This document shows positions 1-6,810 of a DNA stretch of 7,915 nt, one piece after another. The DNA is taken from contig JACQQZ010000069.1 of assembly GCA_016206755.1 (NCBI GenBank), positions 1 through 7,915 on the forward strand, in the 5' to 3' direction. Numbering within the stretch: position 1 is the first letter of the stretch; every line of letters begins with the position of its first letter. Made by a program: the position numbers and the translations under genes. The notes beneath the pieces were generated by a model. It was not told where the DNA came from, did not search any database, and was given only the letters and a program-made list of their open reading frames with translations. Source of the stretch: Candidatus Omnitrophota bacterium. GTDB taxonomy: Bacteria; Omnitrophota; Gorgyraeia; 1-14-0-20-64-10; JACQQZ01.

Positions 1-373
1 CTTCCGGATTGACCTCCGGGACGACCAGCGGAACCTTGGGATCCATTCTAAAATCGGCCCCGTTGTCGATGACCACCGCACCGCGGCGGATCGCTTCCGG
101 GGCATAGGTGAGCGCCGCCCCTTTCTCCCCTTCCGTCCCTGCAAATAGGACGATGTCCTGGGCTTCAAAAGCTTCCGGGCCGACGGCTTGGACGTTGACG
201 CGGCGCCCATCGAGCTCCATGCTGCGATTGGAGCGCGCCAGGACGGTGAGTTTGTCGATCGGGAACTTGCGCTGCCGCAGCACGCGCAGCATCTCCGCGC
301 CGACAGCGCCTACCCCGACCACGGCCACGCGATACGTTGCTTTTTTCACAAAGCCCGCACCTGCAGTTTTCAT
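1..373 (-). CDS. asd: Aspartate-semialdehyde dehydrogenase, N-terminal part (runs off left edge)
   Basis: Asd reduces aspartyl-4-phosphate to aspartate semialdehyde with NADPH, the branch point to lysine, threonine, methionine and diaminopimelate, in the cytoplasm. Only the first 124 codons are in the window. Visible are a Rossmann start (VAVVGVGAVG, residues 16-25), the ML-RVL helix, KFPIDKLTVLA (residues 36-46), the VVIDNGADFRMD segment (100-111, family usually VIDNSSAFRMD) and VPLVVPEVNP (114-123). The catalytic cysteine lies beyond the edge. The ATG at 373 overlaps the stop of the upstream leuB-type gene as ATGA (370-373), which suggests translational coupling. An in-frame GTG at 349 would give MKKATYRVAVVG, closer to the usual family start, so the start is not settled. 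The glycine loop is one residue shorter than the common GATGAVG. The family call is firm from the VVPEVNP and FRMD motifs; N-acetyl-glutamyl-phosphate reductase, a distant relative, fits less well. Confidence 0.86.
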   Translation of the reverse strand, partial: MKTAGAGFVKKATYRVAVVGVGAVGAEMLRVLRQRKFPIDKLTVLARSNRSMELDGRRVNVQAVGPEAFEAQDIVLFAGTEGEKGAALTYAPEAIRRGAVVIDNGADFRMDPKVPLVVPEVNPE

Positions 374-1458
374 CGTTGGCCGAGGGGAGCTCCTACCGGC
401 AGAGTTTCAAGGGCCCAGACCACCAGATCACCGACTTCGCCGGTGGTGTATCCCATCTTCCCGGCGGCCAGACTCTTGAGCTTGTTGGCGGTGACGAACA
501 TGACGGCTCTCTCAACCTGCTGCGCGGCGGCCGTTTCGCCCAAGGCATCAAGCATCATGCTGACGGCGACGATGGCGGCCAGCGGATTGATCTGGCCTTT
601 TCCGGTGTATTTTGGCGCAGACCCGCCGATCGGCTCAAACATCGACACGCCTTCGGGATTCAAATTGCCTCCGGCGGCGATGCCCATGCCTCCTTGAATC
701 ATGGCTCCCAAATCCGTGATGATGTCCCCAAACATGTTGGTCGTCACAATCACGTCAAATGTTTCCGGATTCTTGATCATCCACATGCAAGCGGCGTCCA
801 CGTGGGCGTACTCCTGTTTGATGTCCGGATATTCGCGCCCGACTTCTTCGAAGGTGCGCGCCCACAGGTCGTGCGCGTAAGTGAGCACGTTGGTTTTTGC
901 GCACAGCGTGAGTTTCCTCTGTTTGTTGCGTTTTCGGGTCAGGTCATAAGCAAACCGGATGCAGCGTTCCACCCCTTTGCGGGTGTTGATGCTGACCTGA
1001 GTGGCGACTTCATCCGGAGTCCCTTTTTTAAGAAATCCCCCCACGCCGGCATAGAGATCTTCCGTATTCTCGCGGACCACCACGAAATCAATCTGCTCCG
1101 GACCTTTGTCTTTGAGCGGAGTCCAAACACCCGGGTACAGGCGGACGGGACGCAGGTTGATGTATTGGTCCATGCCGAATCGCAGCTTCAAAAGAACGCC
1201 TCTTTCCAGAATGCCCGGCTTGACTTCGGGATGGCCGATCGCGCCGAGTAAAATGGCGGAAGATTTTTTAAGCTCTTCGATGGATGCATCCGGAAGCGTT
1301 TCACGGGTTTTCAGATAATGCTCTCCGCCGAACGGATAATTCGTGGTGGTGTACCGGAAGCCGGTTTTTTTAGCCGCCGCCTCCAAGACTTTCAAACCTT
1401 CACGGACAACTTCAGGGCCTGTTCCATCTCCCGGAATGACGGCAATTTCGTAAGACAC
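370..1458 (-). CDS. leuB: 3-isopropylmalate dehydrogenase-type enzyme (isocitrate/isopropylmalate dehydrogenase family)
   Basis: The 362-residue protein belongs to the beta-decarboxylating dehydrogenases; as LeuB it would oxidise and decarboxylate 3-isopropylmalate in leucine synthesis. The GTG start at 1458 gives [18 protein letters not shown], the family N-terminus, two bases after the thiG stop; an AAAAGG site lies 7 bases upstream. The open frame continues to 1812 but only overlaps thiG. Visible active-site elements are R93 in LRF, R103 in NLRP, R129 in VVREN, Y136 in DLYAG, K188 in AKTN, D221 in HVDA, and D245 and D249 in GDIITDL. The paired leucines L89-L90 before R93 match the hydrophobic side-chain pocket of LeuB rather than the Ser/Asn of isocitrate dehydrogenase. 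Oddly, the cofactor loop reads GGSAPKYTG (278-286), with Lys-Tyr as in NADP-dependent isocitrate dehydrogenase and Gly where LeuB has His. [10 protein letters not shown] is also isocitrate dehydrogenase-like. The family is certain; the exact substrate is less so. Confidence 0.82.
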   Translation of the reverse strand: MSYEIAVIPGDGTGPEVVREGLKVLEAAAKKTGFRYTTTNYPFGGEHYLKTRETLPDASIEELKKSSAILLGAIGHPEVKPGILERGVLLKLRFGMDQYINLRPVRLYPGVWTPLKDKGPEQIDFVVVRENTEDLYAGVGGFLKKGTPDEVATQVSINTRKGVERCIRFAYDLTRKRNKQRKLTLCAKTNVLTYAHDLWARTFEEVGREYPDIKQEYAHVDAACMWMIKNPETFDVIVTTNMFGDIITDLGAMIQGGMGIAAGGNLNPEGVSMFEPIGGSAPKYTGKGQINPLAAIVAVSMMLDALGETAAAQQVERAVMFVTANKLKSLAAGKMGYTTGEVGDLVVWALETLPVGAPLGQR

Positions 1459-1460
1459 GG

Positions 1461-2264
1461 TTATACCTTTTGGGCTGCGGCGGCTCGGGGCTCCAGCAAT
1501 CCGATGCTGGGGCTGGAGGCGCTCGCGTACGGTTTTTTGGGGATTCGTCCGGCCAGGAATGCAGTCCGGCCGGCTTCGACGGCCAAGCGCATGGCGCGCG
1601 CCATGGCAACGGGGTCTTGGGCGCCTGCAATGCCTGTGTTCATCAACACGCCATCGGCGCCAAGCTCCATGGCGATGGCGGCGTCGGAGGCGGTTCCCAC
1701 GCCGGCATCCACAATGACCGGAATTTGCACGGCCTCGATGATGAGGCGGATGTTGAGAGGATTGAGAATGCCCTGCCCCGAGCCGATCGGCGCGGCCAGC
1801 GGCATCACACAAGCAGCCCCCGCCTGCTCCAATTTTTTGGCGGCGACCAGATCGTCATTGGTGTACGGCATCACCGTAAATCCTTCTTTGACCAGAGCGC
1901 GCGTGGCGATCAAAAGCGCCTCGGTGTCCGGCATCAATGTTTTTTCATCGCCGATGACTTCCAGCTTGATGAGGTCGGACACGCCGGCGGCTTTGGCCAG
2001 GTGCGCGGTCCGGATGGCATCTTCTGCGGTGAAGCAGGCCGCCGTATTGGGCAGCAGCTTGTATTTTGCGGGGTCGATCCAGCCGAGGAGCGACTGCTTG
2101 GATTTGTCATTCAAATCGACCCGGCGCACGGCCACCGTCACCAGGTCGGCTCCCGAGGCTTCATGCGCGGCGCGCATGATTTCAAAGCTGGGATACTTGC
2201 CTGTCCCGACGATCAGCCGGGAACGAAACGAATATTTTCCAATTTTGAGACCCTGGTCCGACAT
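1461..2264 (-). CDS. thiG: Thiazole synthase ThiG
   Basis: ThiG condenses 1-deoxy-D-xylulose 5-phosphate, a dehydroglycine imine and ThiS-carried sulfur to form the thiazole phosphate of thiamine, in the cytoplasm. The 267-residue length is normal (about 255-270). It is a TIM barrel with the family landmarks in order: [14 protein letters not shown] (15-28), [13 protein letters not shown] (71-83), IKLEVIGD with the Schiff-base lysine K100, VMPYTNDD (131-138), [12 protein letters not shown] with the phosphate-binding glycines (154-165), [14 protein letters not shown] (182-195) and [16 protein letters not shown] (203-218; usually NTAIA). The ATG at 2264 is preceded by GAAGGAA about 8 bases upstream. 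It follows the receiver gene by 39 bases and precedes the leuB-type gene by 2 bases. No thiS, thiH, thiO or thiF is seen next to it, and the 39-base leader is too short for a TPP riboswitch. Confidence 0.96.
   Translation of the reverse strand: MSDQGLKIGKYSFRSRLIVGTGKYPSFEIMRAAHEASGADLVTVAVRRVDLNDKSKQSLLGWIDPAKYKLLPNTAACFTAEDAIRTAHLAKAAGVSDLIKLEVIGDEKTLMPDTEALLIATRALVKEGFTVMPYTNDDLVAAKKLEQAGAACVMPLAAPIGSGQGILNPLNIRLIIEAVQIPVIVDAGVGTASDAAIAMELGADGVLMNTGIAGAQDPVAMARAMRLAVEAGRTAFLAGRIPKKPYASASSPSIGLLEPRAAAAQKV
1466..1471 (-). promoter_or_regulatory. Ribosome binding site deciding the leuB GTG start
   Basis: On the minus strand AAAAGG ends 7 bases before the GTG at 1458. It lies inside the last codons of thiG (Gln-Lys-Val-stop). 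The site and the family N-terminus that follows both favour GTG 1458 over any upstream codon in the same open frame. Confidence 0.6.
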
Positions 2265-2303
2265 GCTGAGAATTTCCTTCGGTTGTGCGGGATCGGCGAG
2301 GAG

Positions 2304-2690
2304 TTACGTTCGCAGCCCTTTGTGGGTTCTCAAGGCCACTTCGATGACTTGAGCCAGCGTATCCAATCCTCCCTCTTTGGGGAAGAACCCTGATATCCCA
2401 AGCTCGCGGGCTTCCTGCATCACGTGGTCTTCCGGATAGGCCGTGATCAAAATCACCGGCAGGTCTTTTTTGACGGCTCGGATTTTGGTCAGCGTCCCGA
2501 TGCCGCCCCCTTTGGGCATGCGGACATCTAAGAAAACAATGTCGATCGGGTTGGACTGAATGATCTCCACGGCTCGATCGCCGCTGTCGGTGGTCTCCAC
2601 GGCGTATCCTTTGGATTTCATCCAAAAAGACATTGTTTCCAAAAAGTCCGGTTGGTCATCTACCAGCAATATCTGAATCGGTTTACTCAA
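2304..2690 (-). CDS. Stand-alone response regulator receiver (CheY/Spo0F-like)
   Basis: This is a 128-residue single-domain receiver, expected to accept a phosphoryl group from the adjacent histidine kinase. The acidic pair is D11-D12 (LLVDDQPDF), the phosphoacceptor is D55 in FLDVRMP, the switch Thr is T83 in LITAYPED, and the conserved Lys is K105 in GFFPKEGG. Most receivers have Lys-Pro at that last site, whereas this one has Lys-Glu. There is no DNA-binding or enzymatic output domain, so it must act by protein contact or pass phosphate on. The start is TTG at 2690: it gives MSKPIQILLVDDQ, is preceded by a purine-rich AGGGGGG, and no better codon lies upstream. It begins 14 bases after the kinase stop, so the two are very probably cotranscribed partners. 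Its target cannot be read from the sequence. Confidence 0.93.
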   Translation of the reverse strand: MSKPIQILLVDDQPDFLETMSFWMKSKGYAVETTDSGDRAVEIIQSNPIDIVFLDVRMPKGGGIGTLTKIRAVKKDLPVILITAYPEDHVMQEARELGISGFFPKEGGLDTLAQVIEVALRTHKGLRT

Positions 2691-2694
2691 AGCA

Positions 2695-2701
2695 CCCCCC
2701 T
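2695..2701 (-). promoter_or_regulatory. Ribosome binding site for the TTG-started receiver gene
   Basis: On the minus strand AGGGGGG lies 4 bases before the TTG at 2690. A GTG within the same stretch is in another frame and closes after two codons, so this site supports TTG as the true start. Confidence 0.5.
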
Positions 2702-2704
2702 GTT

Positions 2705-4120
2705 CTACGACGGCGCCGGCGTAAGAGGCAACGTAAAGGTAAACGTCGTTCCCTTTCCCAGTTCACTCTCTACCCAGATTTTACCACGATGAAGCTCAAC
2801 AATCTCTTTGGCAATTGAAAGACCCAGTCCCGTGCCGCTGATGTCCGAGGGCGTCCTCTCCCCCACCTGCTGAAAACGGCCGAACACCTTTGGGAGGTCT
2901 TCTTTGGAAATACCCACCCCTGTGTCCGAGACGCTGACCCACACGTTGGATTCCCGAACCTTGCTCTCGACGGTGACCTTCCCCCCCGAAGGCGTAAATT
3001 TGACGGCGTTTCCAATGAGGTTCATGAGGACTTGAGAAATGCGCTGCGCGTCGATTGGAAGCTCCGGAAGAGTCCCGGAGGTCTTCAAAGCCAGTGCGAC
3101 TCCTTTGGATTTTCCCCAGGGCTCGAGATTTTCTACCGTGGCTTGGATGACTTCCTCCACCCGCCCCGTTTCCGGACGCAGCTGCATCTTGCCGGCTTCG
3201 AGTTTGGCCATGTCCAACAGATCGCTGATGAGCTGGAGAAGCGTTTTGGTGTTGCGCTCGGCAATGGTGATAAACTTCAATTGAGTTTCATTGAGCCCGC
3301 CGGTTGCCGGATCGTGGACCAAGGCCAGCGCTTTTTGAATGGTCACAATCGGCGTCCGCAGATCATGGGAGACATTGGAGAGGAAGTCGGCCTTCAATTG
3401 CTCCAGCTCTTTTTGCTTGGTGACGTCGGTCAGCACGGAGACCATTCCGACCGTCTGGCCGTTCTCATCTTCGATCACGGTCGTGCTGGCGCGCAGCGTC
3501 TTTTTGGTGCTGTCGTTTTGGCTGTTCAGAACAATTTCTTGGTTCTGATCGGCGCCTCCCCCTTTGACCATCGAGACCAATTGGGCATCGTTGAGACCGG
3601 CCGCGACGTTTTTTCCGAGCCGTTCTTCCTTGGAGCCGAGCAACCGCTCTGCCGCCGGATTCATCAGCAGAACTTCGCCCTTGTTGTTGACCACCACCAG
3701 CCCTTCGGCGATGCTGCGGACAATCGATTCCGTCTGCGTTTTCTCCGCCGTGACCTTGCGGTAGCGTTCATAGGTGGTCTTGAATTGCTCGTTGAGCTGC
3801 TTGGTTTTTTCAGCCAGATGCTCGGTTTCCTGCGTTTTTTGCCGGATCGTCTTTTCGTACTGCTGTCGCATCGTTGAGGTTTTTCGCTCCACTTCCGTGC
3901 TGACGTAAGAAGAGATATTCTCGGCGACTTGCTCTAAATCCCGAGACGAACCACGCAGCTGCGACAGATGGCTTCGAATGGTGGAGTCAACGTTGTCCTC
4001 GGCGGGCGCTTGGGGTTGGACGTGGACCTGCATCCGCTGATTGGCCAAATGGTAGAGTCCGAAGCCGATGGCGGCGCCGAGGCCCAGGGTAACAATCCAA
4101 GCTGTGACGATGGGGTCCAT
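2705..4120 (-). CDS. Membrane-anchored PAS-containing sensor histidine kinase
   Basis: With the ATG at 4120 the protein has 471 residues. Residues 3-24 form one transmembrane helix (IVTAWIVTLGLGAAIGFGLY), with no periplasmic loop. Residues about 46-134 are rich in Glu, Lys, Gln and Thr and look like a coiled coil. A PAS domain follows (about 129-239, with IAEGLVVVNNKGEVLLMNPAAE and the closing VLTDVTKQKELE). The HisKA domain has H252 in FLSNVSHDLRTP. The catalytic domain has the N box (LMNLIGNAVKFTP, about 366-378), DTGVGI (399-404) and GTGLGLSI (429-436). It should sense a membrane or cytoplasmic cue, autophosphorylate, and pass phosphate to the receiver encoded 14 bases downstream. The open frame reaches a GTG at 4303, but those 61 extra codons read straight through palindrome copy 1 and have no domain, so I prefer 4120. 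No Shine-Dalgarno sequence precedes 4120. Confidence 0.9.
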   Translation of the reverse strand: MDPIVTAWIVTLGLGAAIGFGLYHLANQRMQVHVQPQAPAEDNVDSTIRSHLSQLRGSSRDLEQVAENISSYVSTEVERKTSTMRQQYEKTIRQKTQETEHLAEKTKQLNEQFKTTYERYRKVTAEKTQTESIVRSIAEGLVVVNNKGEVLLMNPAAERLLGSKEERLGKNVAAGLNDAQLVSMVKGGGADQNQEIVLNSQNDSTKKTLRASTTVIEDENGQTVGMVSVLTDVTKQKELEQLKADFLSNVSHDLRTPIVTIQKALALVHDPATGGLNETQLKFITIAERNTKTLLQLISDLLDMAKLEAGKMQLRPETGRVEEVIQATVENLEPWGKSKGVALALKTSGTLPELPIDAQRISQVLMNLIGNAVKFTPSGGKVTVESKVRESNVWVSVSDTGVGISKEDLPKVFGRFQQVGERTPSDISGTGLGLSIAKEIVELHRGKIWVESELGKGTTFTFTLPLTPAPS

Positions 4121-4127
4121 GGGGGCT

Positions 4128-4156
4128 AGTTTAACCCAATCGTTCTCTGTCGGCAA
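4128..4156 (-). promoter_or_regulatory. Putative sigma-70-like promoter for the kinase operon, leaderless geometry
   Basis: On the minus strand TTGCCG (4156-4151) and TAAACT (4133-4128) are separated by 17 bases; each matches the housekeeping consensus at 4 of 6 positions. The -10 element ends 7 bases before the ATG at 4120, so initiation at the usual distance would fall on or next to the start codon. That agrees with the absence of a ribosome binding site. This is inference from two weak hexamers. Confidence 0.35.
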
Positions 4157-4197
4157 GAAGCTCGAATGGGAAAGCTGCTCAGGCCGCTCACTGCCCG

Positions 4198-4205
4198 GCT
4201 CGTAC
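4198..4205. repeat. 8-base flank of palindrome copy 1, inverted at copy 2
   Basis: GCTCGTAC directly abuts the left side of palindrome copy 1. Its reverse complement, GTACGAGC, directly abuts the right side of copy 2 at 7874-7881. The match stops after 8 bases. It extends the pair of palindromes to 74-bp inverted repeats around the ABC operon, although 8 bases could be partly chance. Confidence 0.5.
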
Positions 4206-4271
4206 AGCGGTACCGTTTCCGGGAGTGCCAGGTTCAAGCGGGAACCTGGCACTCCCGGAAACGGTACCGCT
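4206..4271. repeat. 66-bp perfect palindrome, copy 1
   Basis: The left arm starts AGCGGTACCG and ends GCCAGGTTC (30 bases), the loop is AAGCGG, and the right arm is the exact reverse complement of the left. It is identical at all 66 positions to copy 2 at 7808-7873. It lies 58 bases after the stop of the second ATPase gene. No T run follows on either strand, so it is not a canonical intrinsic terminator. Size and placement resemble REP-type or MITE-like hairpins, which are moved by Y1 (TnpA-REP) transposases or full-size partners; no such gene is in the window, so the class is inferred. Confidence 0.95.
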
Positions 4272-4329
4272 TGCGTTGTCGGGCCACTGAATGCCTGAGA
4301 CACCGCTACCGTTCTCGCTTTAACATTTT

Positions 4330-5259
4330 TTAGGCGAAGTGGCAGGCGCTGATGCGTCCATCCGTTCTGGGGAGAAGCGCAGGATCATCCTGAGAACAAA
4401 CCTTCTCTGCCTTGGGGCAGCGCGGATGATACCTGCAGCCGGATGGGATTTTGAGGGCTGAGCAAGGTTCGCCTTGAATGGGGCTGACGGCCAGCAATGC
4501 TTGCGTGTAAGGGTGCATCGGCTTGTCGAAGAGTTCTTGCGCCGAGGATGTTTCGACGATTCTTCCCAGGTACATCACGTCCACCCGGTCGGCCATGGCC
4601 GCGACCGTTTCCAAATTGTGCGAGATGATGAGGTAGGCCATGCCCCGGCCGGCCTGCAGTTTTTCGAGCAGGTGAATGATCTGTTTCTGAACCACGGCAT
4701 CCAACGAAGCGACCGGCTCATCGCAAAGAATCAGCGCCGGCCGCAAGGCCAATGCCCGTGCAATCGCCACCCGTTGCCGTTGGCCGCCGGAAAGCTCGCC
4801 GGGCAGGCGATTTGACCAGCCGGCTTCCAGCCCCACTTCTTCCAGCAGACCGGAGACGGTTTTGCGCAATGTTCTGGCCGTCCCCCGTTTTTGAATGCGC
4901 AACGGCTCAGCGATGCTGTCCCCGATTCTCATGCGTGGATTCAAGCTGGCGGAGGAGGATTGAAAAACAAATTGAACCGAACACTGAAACTCCCGTTTTT
5001 CATCCCGCGTGAGCCGATTCAACGGCTTGCCTTTATAGAAAACGCTTCCCTGGGTCGGCGCCAGCAGTCCTGCAAGCAATTTGGCCAAAGTGCTTTTCCC
5101 GCAGCCGGACTCCCCCACCAGACCGGCCGTTTCTCCCGGGAAAATTTCCAGAGAAACGCCATCCACGGCATGAATCCATCCTTTTGTTTGGCGCAAAAGC
5201 CCCGGACGGTAAGGGTATCTTTTGGTCAAATGGCTGGCGGACAAAAGAGGCGCCGTCAT
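4330..5259 (-). CDS. Opp/Dpp-type ABC importer ATPase, second subunit (OppF/DppF-like)
   Basis: This 309-residue cytoplasmic ATPase would pair with the adjacent ATPase and power the two permeases. Landmarks are Walker A GESGCGKS (49-56), the Q loop at Q100 (VFQSSSASLNPR), signature LSGGQRQR (156-163), Walker B LILCDEP (176-182) with E181, and the switch histidine H214 in ISHNLE. The C-terminal oligopeptide-transporter extension is present: HPYTQALL (249-256), then a cysteine set (C275, C281, C288, C306) in the CRYHPRCP...C...CHF pattern typical of OppF/DppF. Small departures from common sequences are FQSS (usually FQDP), EPVASLD (usually EPVSALD) and SHN (usually SHD); none removes a catalytic residue. 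The start overlaps the previous stop as ATGA and has no clear ribosome binding site, so translation is probably coupled. The substrate (peptide, nickel or other) cannot be told. Confidence 0.95.
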   Translation of the reverse strand: MTAPLLSASHLTKRYPYRPGLLRQTKGWIHAVDGVSLEIFPGETAGLVGESGCGKSTLAKLLAGLLAPTQGSVFYKGKPLNRLTRDEKREFQCSVQFVFQSSSASLNPRMRIGDSIAEPLRIQKRGTARTLRKTVSGLLEEVGLEAGWSNRLPGELSGGQRQRVAIARALALRPALILCDEPVASLDAVVQKQIIHLLEKLQAGRGMAYLIISHNLETVAAMADRVDVMYLGRIVETSSAQELFDKPMHPYTQALLAVSPIQGEPCSALKIPSGCRYHPRCPKAEKVCSQDDPALLPRTDGRISACHFA

Positions 5260-6032
5260 GCTTTGAGGAGCATCTGGGTGTAAGGGTGCCGGGGGGATTG
5301 AAGCAGCTTCTGGGTGGGTGCGGTTTCAACGATTTGACCTTGGTGCATCACGGCAACCCGGTCCGCGATTGGGGCCACGCGAAGAAGATCGTGGGTGATC
5401 AAAAGAATACTTAAGTTTTTCTGGGCGCGCAGATGCGAAAGCAGATTCAAAATTTGTCTTTGAACGGTGACGTCCAATGCCGTGGTCGGTTCATCGGCGA
5501 TCAGAAGCGCCGGCTCCAAGAGAATGGCCATCGCCAGCATGACCCGTTGCTGCATTCCTCCTGAGAGCTGATGAGGATAGAACGCGAGTTTTTCTTCCGG
5601 ATCGGACATCTGTACGCTGCGCAAAGCTTCCAATGCGTGAACTTTTGCCGCGGCGCGCGCCAAATGCCGGTGAATCAGGAGCGGCTCAAGAAGCTGCTCT
5701 TCAACGGTCATGACAGGATTGAGCCCCGTGGCGGGATCTTGAAAAACATAAGTCATCTGCCGGCCCAGGACGCCCCGCCATTGAGATTCGGAAAATGCCA
5801 AAAGATCTTTTCCTTGAAGCTGCAGAGTTTTTGCGCGCCAGCGGGCCTGAGCCGGCAGCAGGCGCCCGAGCGCCAATGCGGTCAGAGTCTTCCCGGAACC
5901 GGATTCTCCGACGAGTGCGACAATTTCATTTTGCGAAAGCGACAGGTTAACCCCATTGACGGCATGAACCGCGTTCAGCCCTCTTCCGAACTCCACATGC
6001 AAATTTTGGACTTCCAGTAAAGGATTACCCAT
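5256..6032 (-). CDS. Opp/Dpp-type ABC importer ATPase, first subunit (OppD/DppD-like), short form
   Basis: This 258-residue ATPase has Walker A GESGSGKT (42-49), Q98 in VFQDPATGLNPVM, signature LSGGMQQR (156-163), Walker B LLIADEPTTALD (176-187) with E181, and H214 in LITHDL. These make it an active-looking NTPase of the OppD/DppD branch. It stops directly after HPYTQMLLKA, so the usual C-terminal extension of about 60 residues with the cysteine cluster is absent; family members are normally about 320-340 residues. The stop TGA overlaps the next ATG as ATGA (5256-5259), so this looks like a settled gene boundary rather than a sequencing frameshift. Its ATG overlaps the end of the permease gene by 8 bases (6025-6032), with GGTGGAA upstream. 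Confidence 0.95.
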   Translation of the reverse strand: MGNPLLEVQNLHVEFGRGLNAVHAVNGVNLSLSQNEIVALVGESGSGKTLTALALGRLLPAQARWRAKTLQLQGKDLLAFSESQWRGVLGRQMTYVFQDPATGLNPVMTVEEQLLEPLLIHRHLARAAAKVHALEALRSVQMSDPEEKLAFYPHQLSGGMQQRVMLAMAILLEPALLIADEPTTALDVTVQRQILNLLSHLRAQKNLSILLITHDLLRVAPIADRVAVMHQGQIVETAPTQKLLQSPRHPYTQMLLKA

Positions 6033-6810
6033 GCTTTTTCCACCGCGAGCGCAAACCTTCTCCGGTCAGATGGCATGCCAAGATCGTGATGAAAATGGAG
6101 CCGCCCGGCGGGACAATCAACCACCAGGCAATGCCCAAAGCGTCTTTGCCTTCCATGAGAATGTTGCCCCAACTGGGCGTGGGCGGCTGGACGCCGATCC
6201 CCATGAAGCTTAAGCCGGATTCGATGAAGATGGCGCTGCCCATTCCCAGGGTGGCGTTGACGATGACTGGGGCCAGCGCATTGGGCAGAAGATGCTTGCG
6301 AATGATCCATCCGGAACGCGCCCCCATCAGGCGGGATGCCAGAACAAATTCGCGTTCTTTCAATGAGAGGATTTCGGCGCGGACCAGCCGCGCGGTTCCC
6401 ATCCAACCGGTCAGGCCGATCACAGCCATGATGTTGATGATGCTGGGTCCAATGAATGCGACGACGGCGAGGATGAGGAAAAGCGTCGGGAAGCAAAGAA
6501 GGATGTCCGCCAAGCGCATGAGTGCCAAATCAGCCCCACCTCCCAAATAACCGGCGGTTGCCCCCACGGTGATTCCGGCGGCCGTGGCAATGCCGACGGC
6601 GACCAAGCCGACCGACAGAGAAATCTGCGTTCCATAGACCATTCGACTGAAAACATCCCTGCCAAGCTGATCGGTCCCAAGCCAGTGCTGCGTCGAAGGA
6701 GCCGTGAGCGCGTCTTCCAGACGAATGGCGGAAGGATCTGCCGGGGCGACCCAAGGGGCCAGGATGGCAACGATGGCCAAAGCAGCCAGAAGAGCAATCC
6801 CCCACTTCAT
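6025..6810 (-). CDS. Opp/Dpp-type ABC importer permease, second subunit (OppC/DppC-like)
   Basis: This 261-residue inner-membrane permease should form the translocation pore with the upstream permease. A first transmembrane helix (about 3-22) leads to HWLGTDQLGRDVFSRMVYG (42-60), the signature segment of the OppC/DppC branch. More hydrophobic helices lie near 65-89, 105-125, 128-145, 187-205 and 228-247. The EAA loop that docks onto the ATPases is about 153-182 (EREFVLASRLMGA...LLPNALAPVIV). It is shorter than most relatives (about 280-300), lacking an N-terminal cytoplasmic leader and ending GEGLRSRWKKHG instead of the common LGDGLRDALDPR type. The start overlaps the preceding stop as ATGA (6807-6810), with GAGGCG upstream. 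Confidence 0.95.
   Translation of the reverse strand: MKWGIALLAALAIVAILAPWVAPADPSAIRLEDALTAPSTQHWLGTDQLGRDVFSRMVYGTQISLSVGLVAVGIATAAGITVGATAGYLGGGADLALMRLADILLCFPTLFLILAVVAFIGPSIINIMAVIGLTGWMGTARLVRAEILSLKEREFVLASRLMGARSGWIIRKHLLPNALAPVIVNATLGMGSAIFIESGLSFMGIGVQPPTPSWGNILMEGKDALGIAWWLIVPPGGSIFITILACHLTGEGLRSRWKKHG

Larger units (their letters stand above)
4121..4329. other. Intergenic spacer between ABC operon and kinase operon
   Basis: This 209-base spacer holds palindrome copy 1 (4206-4271) and the putative kinase promoter. An open frame with a GTG at 4303 runs through it into the kinase, but has no recognisable domain and no convincing ribosome binding site. The palindrome is not followed by a T tract on either strand, so I do not call an intrinsic terminator after the ATPase gene. 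Confidence 0.6.

Noticed and set aside
337..1251. Long plus-strand open frame opposite the leuB-type gene
   Set aside because: It is the antisense shadow of a clear dehydrogenase; the translation has no recognisable domain.
2265..2303. TPP riboswitch before thiG
   Set aside because: The gap is only 39 bases, too short for the aptamer, and no THI-box-like sequence was seen.
1318..2393. Long plus-strand open frames opposite thiG
   Set aside because: They are shadows of thiG in high-GC sequence and have no family motifs.
3032..3877. 281-codon plus-strand open frame opposite the histidine kinase
   Set aside because: The kinase frame on the other strand carries all domain motifs; this one is compositional antisense of the kinase.
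4120..4139. Shared TAACCCAAT near the kinase start (plus strand) and before the permease start (minus strand)
   Set aside because: Nine bases, at different distances from the palindrome and in different roles; probably coincidence.
4206..4271. Intrinsic transcription terminator after the ATPase gene
   Set aside because: The stem is long and perfect but no T run follows on either strand, and an identical copy sits directly before the permease start, where a terminator would silence the operon.
4301..4318. Possible third, degenerate piece of the palindrome (GCTACCGTTCTCG against GGTACCGTTTCCG)
   Set aside because: Only about 10 of 13 bases match, with no matching arm or loop; likely chance similarity.
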